64,000 nucleotides of DNA from assembly GCA_913057905.1 (NCBI GenBank), contig CAJXPB010000002.1, positions 124,001 through 188,000 of the forward strand. The letters are read 5' to 3'. The translations under genes were made by a program, and so were the position numbers. Positions within the stretch are counted from its first letter, which is position 1. Each line of letters opens with the position of its first letter. Below the pieces are notes generated by a model. That model was given only the letters and a program-made list of their open reading frames with translations. It did no database searches and was not told where the DNA came from. Of the stretch, positions 53,803 through 62,265 are shown in pieces. The DNA comes from an uncultured Pseudomonadota bacterium. GTDB taxonomy: Bacteria; Myxococcota_A; Bradymonadia; Bradymonadales; Bradymonadaceae.

Positions 53803-54276
53803 TCAGTCGTCGAAGCCCTGTCGGTAGAGGTGGGCTTCCCAGGCGTAGATCGCTTCCTGAAGGACCTGGCGTTCGGCGTCGTAGCTTATCTCTTTGACGG
53901 CGTCGGAGAAGCTGAACCACTTGGCGGTCTCGACCTCGTCGTCGTGGTCTTCAACCTTTCCTTTTTTGTACTCCATCACGAAGAACCGCACGTGCTTGCG
54001 GATGCGGATCTTTTCGCCGGTGTCGTCGTGGCGACGCGTGTACCAGTACTCGATGTCGCTGATCTCGCTGATGGGGCGGCCAAGGCAGCCGGTTTCCTCG
54101 CGCGTCTCGCGCACACCGGCCTCCTCGGCGGATTCGCCCTCCTCGATTGCCCCTTTGGGAAGGCGCCAAGTCGGGTTTCCCCCTCGCGTCTTGACCTTGA
54201 TGAGGCAGGCGAGATTGTCGGACTCGCCGGGTTGGATCAGCACCCCGCCGGCTGATTCTTCCACTACGGTGTCCAT
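53803..54276 (-). CDS. Nudix hydrolase
   Basis: 157 residues. The Nudix box G-x5-E-x7-RETREETG is complete (GAIEEGESAEEAGVRETREE). Likely hydrolyses a nucleoside diphosphate derivative; diadenosine polyphosphate-type substrates are common for similar short bacterial Nudix proteins but cannot be assigned. Stop meets the stop of the membrane protein gene (convergent, adjacent). Confidence 0.9.
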   Translation of the reverse strand: MDTVVEESAGGVLIQPGESDNLACLIKVKTRGGNPTWRLPKGAIEEGESAEEAGVRETREETGCLGRPISEISDIEYWYTRRHDDTGEKIRIRKHVRFFVMEYKKGKVEDHDDEVETAKWFSFSDAVKEISYDAERQVLQEAIYAWEAHLYRQGFDD

Positions 54277-54337
54277 TCGCGCTGAATCGGTGATTTTGGC
54301 TGATTGCCGAAGGACCCCACGCTGAACGCTGGTCGAA

Positions 54338-55771
54338 TCAACCCCTCTCGGTCAGATGCTCGAGCCCTCGCTCGAAGACGTCGAGAAATCCGTCGATTTG
54401 CTGTTCAGTTGCGACGAATGGAGGTGTCAATCCCACGACGTTGCCGTGGGTCCCTGATGGTAGAAACAAATAGCCCGACTGGCGGCAAAAGTCCATGAGC
54501 CTACGCACCAGCGATCCGTCGGGCTCGACGCCGGCGCCGGATTCAACGACTTCCAGCCCCCACATCATGCCCCGCCCGCGCACGTCAACGATCCGGTCGG
54601 GCCAACGCGCCGCCAACGACTCGAGTTTGTCGGCCAGCGCGTCGCCGCGTTCGCGCACCCTCGAGGGCCAGTCCTCGTCGACGATCGTATCGACGGCGGC
54701 CTTGGCCATCGCACAGCACAGTGGATTCCCCAGAAACGTCTGGGTATGGATCGCCTCGCCTTCGGAGGTGCCCCACGACTCCATGATCTCGGGCCGGCCG
54801 ATCGCCGCGGACATGGGCGCGCCCCCGCCCATCGACTTTCCGGTGCACAAGACGTCGGGCACCACGTCTTCGTTTTGACATGCGAACAGGTCGCCGGTGC
54901 GGCCGAACCCGGTGTAAATCTCATCGAAGATCAGGACCAAGTCGTGGCGGTCGCACACATCGCGAAGCCCCTGCAGAAAGCCCTCGGGTGGCACGACCTT
55001 TCCGCCCCGCCCCTGAATCGGCTCGACGATAATGGCGCCGATGCCCTCCGAGCCTGTTGCGTGGCCGCTCAACAGTTGATCGATGTGTTCCAGGCAGGCG
55101 TCGCGGATCTCTTGGGGCGTCGCGTCGCCGCGCACCAGGCCAAACGGCGGCCGCAACGGATCGGGGTACGGCACGTGGCGAGCGTGGTTGTTGAGTTGGT
55201 CGAGAAAGGGTTCACGAAATTCCTCGCGGTAGGCCGACGCGCTCAGGGCGCCGTAGGCGAGCCCGTGGTAGGCGCCCCAAAAGCTCAGAAAGCCGGGTTT
55301 TCCCGTGTGAACGGCGGCGGTCTTGAGGGCGGCGGTCACGGCGTCGGAGCCGCTCTGTCCCAGAATCGATTGCTGCAGATCGCCGGGGGCGACGTCGGCG
55401 AGTCGATCGCACAGCTCGATTTTGATCTTCGAGGGATAGACGTCCCCCATGGCGTGGATCAGCGTATCAAGTTGGTCGCGCGCGGCATCTACTACTTGCG
55501 GGGGACGATGCCCGAGGCCGGCGACGGCAAACCCGGCGGTCATGTCGACATAGACATTCCCGTCGGCATCACGGACATTGGCACCACGCGCCTCGTCCCA
55601 CACAATGGGATCCTGACCCGCCCCGGTTTCGCGTTCTCGGCGCGCTCGACGCGCTGTAATCGCTGGACACTCCGTCCGGCTGAGTCGGTCGACCCATTCT
55701 GTAGAGGTCGGCCCCGGAGAATCGGTCGTCATACGGGGCATTTGGTCGCCGGTGAGTGCTTCGCTGGACAT
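54338..55771 (-). CDS. Class III PLP-dependent aminotransferase
   Basis: 477 residues. Fold-type I, class III: GQSGSDAVTAALKTAAVHTG, FWGAYHG, FDEIYTGFGRTG with the cofactor Asp, and CTGKSMGGGAPMSA with the Schiff-base Lys. The N-terminal ~25 residues are variable and the true start could be the ATG at about residue 11 or 14. Substrate could be 4-aminobutyrate, ornithine or another omega-amino acid; the neighbours do not decide. Confidence 0.87.
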   Translation of the reverse strand: MSSEALTGDQMPRMTTDSPGPTSTEWVDRLSRTECPAITARRARRERETGAGQDPIVWDEARGANVRDADGNVYVDMTAGFAVAGLGHRPPQVVDAARDQLDTLIHAMGDVYPSKIKIELCDRLADVAPGDLQQSILGQSGSDAVTAALKTAAVHTGKPGFLSFWGAYHGLAYGALSASAYREEFREPFLDQLNNHARHVPYPDPLRPPFGLVRGDATPQEIRDACLEHIDQLLSGHATGSEGIGAIIVEPIQGRGGKVVPPEGFLQGLRDVCDRHDLVLIFDEIYTGFGRTGDLFACQNEDVVPDVLCTGKSMGGGAPMSAAIGRPEIMESWGTSEGEAIHTQTFLGNPLCCAMAKAAVDTIVDEDWPSRVRERGDALADKLESLAARWPDRIVDVRGRGMMWGLEVVESGAGVEPDGSLVRRLMDFCRQSGYLFLPSGTHGNVVGLTPPFVATEQQIDGFLDVFERGLEHLTERG

Positions 55772-55876
55772 GTTCGCCTCGCCAATTGGCAGACGTTGAC
55801 TTGCGAGTCAATCTGTGCTGAATAGACAAACCGCTCACAGGAATTGAAGAATGGCCCCCTTCACGGATGCTACGGT

Positions 55877-57253
55877 ATGACGAACCAAGCCCCAGAACGC
55901 AACCGGCAGGACGCCGCCCAGCCGTCGGCTCCCGCGGAGACACGCCCGTCGAAGACCGAGCGTAACAGCCGGATTTCGGGCTTCTACAATCTGGACCGCA
56001 CCGAGCGGCTGAACTTGCTTCGCGACCGCGGTTTTTTGGACGAGGAGTCCTACGAGTACCTCTCCGAGACCGACAGCGGCCTCGGCTTCGAGACCGCCGA
56101 CAAGATGATCGAAAACGCCATCGGGACCTTCGAGCTGCCGATGGGCCTCGGACTGAACTTCACGGTCAACGGTCGCGACTACGTCGTGCCGATGGCCATC
56201 GAGGAGCCCAGTGTGGTCGCCGCGGTCAGTCACACCGCTAAGATCGTGCGCGGCGCGGGCGGGTTCGAGTCGAAGTGTAAAAGCTCGCTGATGATCGGCC
56301 AGATCCAGGTGCTGGAGTGCGAGGACCTGGACGAAGCACGCACGTCGGTGCTCGAAGAGCGCCAGCGGATCATCCACATGGCCAACGAGCTGCACCCGAA
56401 GATGGTGGAGCGCGGTGGAGGCGCCAAGGACCTGGAGGTCCGGGTGCTGGAAAACAGCGGCGGTAACGACATGCTCGTCGTGCACCTGCTCGTGGACGTG
56501 TGTGACGCAATGGGGGCGAACCTGGTCAACACCATGGCCGAGGGTGTCGCGCCGTTTATCGAGGAGTTGACCGGCGGGCGAGTGTCGCTGCGGATTCTAT
56601 CGAACCTGGCGGACCGCCGACTGGTCCACTCGCAGTGCAAGATCCCCTTCGACCGGCTCGATTGGAAGGGCTTTCCCGGCGAAGAGGTCGCCCGCGGCAT
56701 CGCGGAGGCGAGTGAGTTTGCAGAGCTCGATCCGTACCGGGCAGCGACCCACAACAAGGGTGTGATGAACGGCATCAGTTCGGTCTGCATCGCGTCGGGC
56801 AACGACTGGCGAGCGCTCGAAGCGGGCGCCCACGCCTACTGTTGTCAGGATGGGCAGTATCGCCCGATGGCCACCTGGCACCTGGAAGAAGACGAAGACG
56901 GCCAAGGCTACCTGGTCGGCCAGCTCACCATCCCGGTGCAACTCGGCACCGTGGGCGGGCCAACCAAACTCCACCCGACGGTCAAGGTCGCTCACCGCAT
57001 TTTGGACATCGACTCGGCCGCACAGCTCGGCGAAGTGATGGGCGCAGTCGGCCTGGCTCAGAACCTGGCGGCGCTCAAGGCGCTGGCCACCGAGGGCATT
57101 CAGAGCGGCCACATGTCGCTGCACGCCCGCAGCGTCGCCGCCACCGCCGGCGCCACCGACGAGGAGATGGACGAGCTCGTCGAACGGCTCATCGAGACCG
57201 AGGACATCAAAGTCCGGACGGCACAGAAGATCTTGGCCGAGATGCGGAGCTGA
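55877..57253 (+). CDS. Hydroxymethylglutaryl-CoA reductase, class II
   Basis: 458 residues from the ATG at 55877; an upstream TTG (55844) is also possible. Class II HMG-CoA reductase interconverts HMG-CoA and mevalonate, in biosynthetic or degradative direction. Motifs: ISGFYNLDRTERLNLL, ENAIGTFELPMGLGLNF, MAIEEPSVVAAVSH (catalytic Glu), DAMGANLVNTMAEGVAP (Asp), ATHNKGVMNGI (Lys) and GHMSLHARS (His). It is the only mevalonate-pathway gene in the window. Its 3' end overlaps the convergent gene by 47 bp. Confidence 0.93.
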   Translation: MTNQAPERNRQDAAQPSAPAETRPSKTERNSRISGFYNLDRTERLNLLRDRGFLDEESYEYLSETDSGLGFETADKMIENAIGTFELPMGLGLNFTVNGRDYVVPMAIEEPSVVAAVSHTAKIVRGAGGFESKCKSSLMIGQIQVLECEDLDEARTSVLEERQRIIHMANELHPKMVERGGGAKDLEVRVLENSGGNDMLVVHLLVDVCDAMGANLVNTMAEGVAPFIEELTGGRVSLRILSNLADRRLVHSQCKIPFDRLDWKGFPGEEVARGIAEASEFAELDPYRAATHNKGVMNGISSVCIASGNDWRALEAGAHAYCCQDGQYRPMATWHLEEDEDGQGYLVGQLTIPVQLGTVGGPTKLHPTVKVAHRILDIDSAAQLGEVMGAVGLAQNLAALKALATEGIQSGHMSLHARSVAATAGATDEEMDELVERLIETEDIKVRTAQKILAEMRS

Positions 57254-58952
57254 TCATCTCGTCTAGCCTGGTCTCGACCGCTCGCCAGAAGGCGCCGGAG
57301 CTGGCCCGCGAGCTGTCGAGCAACGTGAGCAGCGCCTGCAATTCGTCGTCGGCCTTGAACGTAAGCTTCAGGGTCGGCGGCGTTTCTTTTTGCGTGGCGA
57401 CGATGCCCAAATCCTCCGGTGCCGTCTGGCCCTCGAGAATCTCGCCGGGCTCCCGGCGATCCAGATAGGCAGCAAGTACCCGAATCGACGGACCCTCGTT
57501 GGCGTCGCACCACTCCCCGAGCGGCGTCAGGTCCATGACCCAGGGCTCCTCAACGTTTACGGACGGAAGGTCGCGGGCCTTTACCATACCCACCATCAGG
57601 ACCTTGGCGGCGTCGGTCGGCTCCAGCTTTTGGACCCAAGAGGCGCCCGCCAGCCGCGCATTCGCAAGCATCTTCGCGAAGGATTCCAACGGATTGCGGC
57701 CGATCTCGTCGCTGACCGCCTCCCACGCCGCGCGGGCCTTCGCCTCGGTCTCGGTATCAAAGGTGGCCGGCGCGCCCACGGCGCCCCTGTTGAAGCCGCG
57801 GGTCCAACCGCCCAGCAATCCGGCGAGCCGATGCCCCAGGTAATTAGCAGGGTCGCGAGCCATCCATTGGCCGCGCTCATACGTGGCGAGCCCTTCATCC
57901 GAACTCCTCTCCGGCCGGTCGGAGGCCACGGCAAACTCCTTGACCGAATCCTCGACAGACCGCAGTGCCTCGCGGGCGGGTTCCGTCACCCGACCGTCGG
58001 CCGCCAGGTCGCACATGTTCATCAAATGGAGGCAGAAGTGGGCGAAGCTGACGGCCTCGGTCTCGGAAATCTGTCGGTCCTCGGCAAACTCCCGGCACGG
58101 CCCGCGCAGATACTCGACCCAGGGTTCCAGGTGCCGCATGGTCGCCCGGCCCGAGAGATGTTCGACACACCGGCCGCGCATGGCCATCAGGGCGCGGGCG
58201 AGCTTCGCCAGCGGAGCATCGTCCCGAAACCGCCCGAAGGCGTAGACCGCCTCCGACTGCGCTTCATCCTCACGTTGCCCAGTGCCGACGGCGAGCGCCG
58301 CTGCAACGGCCGGCCTCAACCCGTGGCGGGCCATATTCTGGGCGAGGCTTCCCTCGAATTTACGGCTCCGCTCATCGAGCACGTCGAAGGCCTCGGGTAG
58401 ATCGCCCTCTTCCAGCGTTTCCAGGGTACGAAGCGCCCGAGCGCGCCGGCTGGCAGAGGCTGCGTCGAGGTCCGACAGCGCCAACAGTTCACTCAGCCGT
58501 TTGGCAAGCTGCCCATTCGACGACGCCACCAGCTCGAGCGCGGTGCCCAGTAGCGGGCCGTCGTCGAGCAGTTGCGCCGTCACCTGTTCTTTGGGAGCGC
58601 CGACGAGCTGCTGAAGCTGCCGCTCGAGCCCGGCGAGGTCTAGAATGCGTTCGTCTTCGAGGAAGGCGCGGGCCGTCGAATCGGGCACCAGTTGCAGCGC
58701 TCCGGTTTGGTGGAGGCGCTCCAACAGATGTTCGCCGTCGGCGGCCTCTTCGGACCGCGCCCCAAGCGCAACGCGCAGCCATGGCAATGCACGTTGCAGG
58801 TCAGCCAGCGCCTCCGGGCCACGCAGGTCACCCAGACGCACGAGTTCGGCGAGGAGGCTGTCGATCCCGTCCTGATCTGTCGTCGAAGTGGCCGGATCCT
58901 CCGGGAGGAAGTCGGCCAACAGAGCGCGCAGGGAAGCCTGATCGCGGCTCAT
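57207..58952 (-). CDS. Large hypothetical protein
   Basis: 581 residues, soluble, leucine/alanine-rich and predicted mostly helical; no known family recognised. Segments such as GSLAQNMARHGLRPAVAAALAVG and LRPWLRVALGARSEEA look like helical-repeat material. It ends inside the HMG-CoA reductase gene (47-bp convergent overlap). GC matches the host genome. Its start at 58952 is the first ATG of a frame open for 1.7 kb with genome-like codon use. Confidence 0.7.
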   Translation of the reverse strand: MSRDQASLRALLADFLPEDPATSTTDQDGIDSLLAELVRLGDLRGPEALADLQRALPWLRVALGARSEEAADGEHLLERLHQTGALQLVPDSTARAFLEDERILDLAGLERQLQQLVGAPKEQVTAQLLDDGPLLGTALELVASSNGQLAKRLSELLALSDLDAASASRRARALRTLETLEEGDLPEAFDVLDERSRKFEGSLAQNMARHGLRPAVAAALAVGTGQREDEAQSEAVYAFGRFRDDAPLAKLARALMAMRGRCVEHLSGRATMRHLEPWVEYLRGPCREFAEDRQISETEAVSFAHFCLHLMNMCDLAADGRVTEPAREALRSVEDSVKEFAVASDRPERSSDEGLATYERGQWMARDPANYLGHRLAGLLGGWTRGFNRGAVGAPATFDTETEAKARAAWEAVSDEIGRNPLESFAKMLANARLAGASWVQKLEPTDAAKVLMVGMVKARDLPSVNVEEPWVMDLTPLGEWCDANEGPSIRVLAAYLDRREPGEILEGQTAPEDLGIVATQKETPPTLKLTFKADDELQALLTLLDSSRASSGAFWRAVETRLDEMISSASRPRSSVPSGL

Positions 58953-59056
58953 CGGTCACCGTCCGTGGTTTCAGATATCTGTCGTCGCTGCGCCATCCAT
59001 GGCGCGGGCGGAGATCATAGGTCGTTCGGGGGATCGGCGGCAAGGGGAACTGCGGG

Positions 59057-59200
59057 CTTCCTGCCGCGACGCGGGAGGGTATGCGTGCTTGGGACACCCC
59101 CGGGCTCCCTGCTGCGACGCGGGAGGGTATGCGTGCTTGGGACACCCCCGCGCTCCCTGCTGCGACGCGGGAAGGTATTCGTGCTTAGGACACCCCCGGG
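59057..59200 (+). repeat. Three tandem 48-bp repeats
   Basis: The segment TGCGACGCGGGAGGGTATGC + GTGCTTGGGACACCCCC recurs at 59066, 59114 and 59162 with an exact 48-bp period and few substitutions. The unit contains the GTGCTTG motif and the CTCCCTGC start of repeat family 1, and runs directly into copy C. Confidence 0.85.
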
Positions 59201-59201
59201 C

Positions 59202-59465
59202 TCCCTGCCGGTCGCATCGGGGTCAGTGTTGCGCGCCTGCGGCGCGCGGCGACTGCTGATTTTCGCGCTGGCGGAGGGTTCAGCGCAGCAATCGATGTGC
59301 GTGTTTGCGGGGGTTTTCGAGCACGAACTATGCGGGTGTATGGGCTGCGTGGTTGCGGGGTTTCTGGGGCTCGCTGGCGTCGTGTTTGCGGGGTTTCCAG
59401 CTAGCTGGAATGCCGGCAAGGGCTAGCTTTGGCGTTCGCATGATGATCACCTCAATCTCGCGTTC
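59202..59465 (+). repeat. Dispersed intergenic repeat family 1, copy C
   Basis: Module order equals copies A and B1: CTCCCTGCCGGTCGCATCGG, hairpin GCGCGCC-TGC-GGCGCGC (59231-59247), TTCAGCGCAGCAATCGATG, GGTTTTCGAGCACGAAC, GTTGCGGGGTTTC, CTGGCGTCGTGTTTGCGGGG, TTTCCAGCTAGCTGGAATGC, and the end segment ATGATGATCACCTC. It lies between the large hypothetical gene and the TOPRIM nuclease gene. Confidence 0.85.
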
Positions 59466-59486
59466 ACTCCGTTGAAGGTGAATTGC

Positions 59487-60248
59487 TCAGTGGGGGGCGA
59501 CTCGAGTTCGAATCTCCTCGATAAATTCCGCGAGCCCCACGTCCGCACCCGCCGCCTCAAGGTCGTCGATAATTGACGATTCGATCAACTCGTCCTCGCG
59601 CCGATGCTCTCCCTGCAACAATTCATTTAAGACTCGTTTCGCGTTCTTCTTGGCTCCGCCTTTTTGGGCGGTCAATTTCTGTGCGTGCTCAGTCGGGTCG
59701 AAACCAAGAGCCGCACGTAGGTTTCCCAGAGCCTCATCGTCGTCGGCATCTTCAGGCTCGAACGCGACCAATATCCAGCATTCTCTTTTGGTGTGGGGAA
59801 GGCCGAGAACGATCTCGAAGTTCGTATCCGACGACACACGCGCCTGTTTCAATCCGGGGCGTCTTTCCGGGTCACCATCGGTATCCCGGATCAGGAAAAT
59901 CGCAAGAAGATCGCCATCGATCTCCTTGTTTAACTGTGCATCTTTGAAAAGCCGAATTGCCTTTGTGGCCTGAAGTGCCTCTCCGCTTCCCGGCTGACCT
60001 GAAAACTCCCCGTGCACGCGAAGATTTCGGTCGCGAGCGAGCCCTTTAATTCCCTTTTCCCCGGCCCAAGATGTGAAGTCCTGCAGACCAAGGACACCCC
60101 GCCATCCGATGAACTTGCTAAAACTATCGATCAGCCAGTGAACCTCGTCGGACAAGACTCGTTCGACCAGACGAGTCACTGTACGTTGGTCCGAAGGGCC
60201 CTCGCATACGAGGCCAAACCACATTTCTGGAGAATTCCCGTTAGTCAT
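59487..60248 (-). CDS. TOPRIM-like nuclease, effector of an ATPase pair
   Basis: 253 residues. N-terminal LVCEGPSDQRTVTRL provides the invariant TOPRIM Glu and the central IFLIRDTDGD the DxD pair; then a family-like RECWILVAFEPE. This layout is typical of RloB/DUF4276-type TOPRIM proteins that sit beside SMC/AAA ATPases in anti-phage systems (AbiL, PARIS, OLD-like). Its start overlaps the ATPase stop by 8 bp. Nuclease or tRNA-cleaving activity is inferred; a named system cannot be assigned. Confidence 0.75.
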   Translation of the reverse strand: MTNGNSPEMWFGLVCEGPSDQRTVTRLVERVLSDEVHWLIDSFSKFIGWRGVLGLQDFTSWAGEKGIKGLARDRNLRVHGEFSGQPGSGEALQATKAIRLFKDAQLNKEIDGDLLAIFLIRDTDGDPERRPGLKQARVSSDTNFEIVLGLPHTKRECWILVAFEPEDADDDEALGNLRAALGFDPTEHAQKLTAQKGGAKKNAKRVLNELLQGEHRREDELIESSIIDDLEAAGADVGLAEFIEEIRTRVAPH

Positions 60249-61383
60249 CCGTACCGGTTACCCAGTTTTCCCCCACATAGCTCCAGAACTCACCTGGAGA
60301 CATTTCGTCAGCCCACTCTTCGTAGTCCGGGTGCTCGCTCAAACGGCGAGCCACGGTTGAGCCGTCGTCGTCCAAGTTCGTCAGCCAGACCTCGTCCGCG
60401 TCTAGATGATCGAGCAAGTACGGCGAGTGAGATGTAGCGAGAATTTGTAGATCGGAGTACTTCTCAAGCAATTTTCGAAGCGTGCCGATCAAATCCTCGA
60501 GCGCCTTCGGATGCAGCGACTGCTCGATATCATCAAGGAGTACCAAATTCGGCCTCCTTTCATTCATGAGGACCGCTAGGAGCCCAAGAACGAGAAGCGT
60601 GCCTTCGCTGACCGCATGAGCGGGGAGATCGGACGCCCCCTCCATGTCAAAGACAACCTCTTCACCCATGAACTTCTCGGTCTCCTCGCCGGTGAAGCTC
60701 TCACCGTCTACAGTGATTTTTCGGGTGCTCGTCTTCCATACCGGAGCACGCCGTGTACGAACTCCCTCGACAGCAGGAACAACGGCTTTGAGTGATTCTA
60801 TCAGATCGCTAAAGGCATCCGGCCGGTTGGCCTGCATTTCTCGCAGGACCGTCGCCAAGCCTTCGCCATCGTACTTTATCCGCGGTTGCTCGGTTTCGCT
60901 GTATGAAGGAGCTGCGAGCTCTTCTGGATTCAGTCGAAGGAGCACGGCCGACTCGACGGCAAAGCCGAAATCACGGGTCTTCGGAGCGTAGACAAGCGGT
61001 TTATCTAAAGGTTGACGTTGTGTTCCATCATCGAAATTGGCGCCCAACTCAAACCTAGGCTCGCGGTCTTCACCATTCTCCGAAGAACGGGAAACCTGAA
61101 CGCAAAGGTGTACAACCCCTTTTGTACCACTCCAATCCCCCTCAATCTCTATTCCGATTTGGGAGTTCGACGCACCGCGACGAAGAAGCGTGGCCGCTTC
61201 CCGCTGTTCGTCGAAAAACTCTGATGGCTTTCTCGTTCCGAGCTTCGAGACGTAGTGTAATGCTTCCAAAACCGACGTCTTTCCGGAACCATTTGGCCCC
61301 ACGAACGTCGCAAAGTTGCCGAGCCTGTCGAGCTCGACGTCTGCGAGGCACTTAAAGTTCGTGAATTTCGCCCGGTGGATCAT
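60241..61383 (-). CDS. AAA ATPase (AAA_15/OLD-like)
   Basis: 380 residues from the ATG at 61383 (MIHRAKFTNFKCLADVELDR). Walker A FVGPNGSGKTS (about 27-37), signature-like HAVSEGTLLVLGLLAVL, Walker B LVLLDDIEQSLHP and a switch His in ATSHSPYLLD. The order is that of ABC/SMC-like ATPases that guard phage-defence nucleases (OLD, AriA, AbiLi). A longer TTG-start form (61542) is possible but adds no conserved sequence. Confidence 0.85.
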   Translation of the reverse strand: MIHRAKFTNFKCLADVELDRLGNFATFVGPNGSGKTSVLEALHYVSKLGTRKPSEFFDEQREAATLLRRGASNSQIGIEIEGDWSGTKGVVHLCVQVSRSSENGEDREPRFELGANFDDGTQRQPLDKPLVYAPKTRDFGFAVESAVLLRLNPEELAAPSYSETEQPRIKYDGEGLATVLREMQANRPDAFSDLIESLKAVVPAVEGVRTRRAPVWKTSTRKITVDGESFTGEETEKFMGEEVVFDMEGASDLPAHAVSEGTLLVLGLLAVLMNERRPNLVLLDDIEQSLHPKALEDLIGTLRKLLEKYSDLQILATSHSPYLLDHLDADEVWLTNLDDDGSTVARRLSEHPDYEEWADEMSPGEFWSYVGENWVTGTDD

Positions 61384-61425
61384 CGCGTTGGACCTGATGC
61401 CAAGTTGGGTCAATTCGCAGCCGCG

Positions 61426-61454
61426 AGTGTACGCTCGCCGAAAGGACTCCGCAA
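61426..61454 (-). promoter_or_regulatory. Weak candidate promoter before the ATPase gene
   Basis: On the minus strand TTGCGG (61454-61449), 17-base spacer, TACACT (61431-61426). It lies in the 171-bp gap after the small-protein gene and could give the ATPase-nuclease pair its own transcript. Confidence 0.3.
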
Positions 61455-61554
61455 ACTCAACCTGACCCTCGGCCGACGATGACGAGCAAATTCCGGTCGA
61501 ACGAATTCGGATCAGCTCCAAGCGGATTCCGCATTGCGCCAATCCAGATTTGAA

Positions 61555-61845
61555 TCAAGAGAATGAAACCCGTTCATCTTCGCGCTCCATCTCCTCTTCT
61601 TCCTGCGGCGTGTTCGTGAAAACAAACTCGATGAGCTGGTGATCCTCTTCTTCGAGTCTGTCGTAAATGACTCCCCAGACCTCTGACTGGCGCTCCGCCT
61701 CGTTCATCCCGTCAAAATCTGGAGTCGTCACGACTGCAAATAGTTTGCGCCCCCTCTCCATGTCGACCCTCACCTGGAGGTCCCGGTAGTCCAAGTCGCG
61801 CAGGACCTCCTCGAGGTCTCGTTTTCTCTTTTGGCGCGATTTCAT
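61555..61845 (-). CDS. Small alpha/beta protein of the ATPase-nuclease operon
   Basis: 96 residues from the ATG at 61845, which has GGAGG six bases upstream. Body: DLQVRVDMERGRKLFAVVTT, FDGMNEAERQSEVWGVIYDRL, IEFVFTNTPQEEEE; the helix-strand-strand-helix-strand pattern recalls BolA/KH-type folds, but this is a visual impression only. Acidic tail. It overlaps the stop of the 42-residue ORF by 4 bp (ATGA). Confidence 0.6.
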   Translation of the reverse strand: MKSRQKRKRDLEEVLRDLDYRDLQVRVDMERGRKLFAVVTTPDFDGMNEAERQSEVWGVIYDRLEEEDHQLIEFVFTNTPQEEEEMEREDERVSFS

Positions 61846-61970
61846 AGTTGTTCCTCCACAGATGCCAGAACGCGGTTGCCAAATTTCTCGATTGCCGAAC
61901 ACCACGGTTTAAGTAGGTTCTGAACGCGGCTCAGGTTCTTCTCAAAATCCGTATTGATTTGATTTTGCAT
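61842..61970 (-). CDS. 42-residue ORF leading the ATPase-nuclease operon
   Basis: Starts ATG at 61970 with GAGGTGGGG just upstream; protein MQNQINTDFEKNLSRVQNLL then KPWCSAIEKFGNRVLASVEE-QL, an amphipathic helix pair by appearance. The stop overlaps the next start by four bases, typical of a translationally coupled operon, which is the main evidence that it is real. Could be a leader peptide or an antitoxin-like partner. Confidence 0.5.
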   Translation of the reverse strand: MQNQINTDFEKNLSRVQNLLKPWCSAIEKFGNRVLASVEEQL

Positions 61971-62265
61971 CCCCACCTCGCTGAGATCATTCAATCATCG
62001 GCCAATTGTAGCGATTCGACTACGGAAACTCCACTTCAATCTTGAAAAGCGGGCAAATCCAAGCCGCCGGCCTACGATCGTGCCCCCCCGGACCAAGGAC
62101 CGGGGAGTCTTTCGAGATCGACGTTGGAGGGGCCTTCGTTCGTTTGACGCCTCACCGCCTCCAGGCTTGCCCAGGAGGGTGAAGTGATCGTTGGCCGGAG
62201 CGGTGCCCTTGAGGTTTCGATGTAGAACGGATGCAATGATCGAGACTACTGCCCCGGAGGAGCCA
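61971..62265. other. Intergenic region between defence-like operon and VOC gene
   Basis: About 295 bp between divergent genes. It holds a CCCCGG/CCGGGG inverted repeat (62086-62105) and otherwise nothing recognised; promoters for both sides probably lie here but are not clear. Confidence 0.4.

Noticed and set aside
59057-59465. CRISPR array
   Set aside because: The 48-bp units are contiguous repeats without unique spacers, and no cas genes are nearby.
61384-61542. N-terminal extension of the AAA ATPase from a TTG start
   Set aside because: The family begins at MIHRAKFTNFKCL and the extension shows no conserved or structured sequence.
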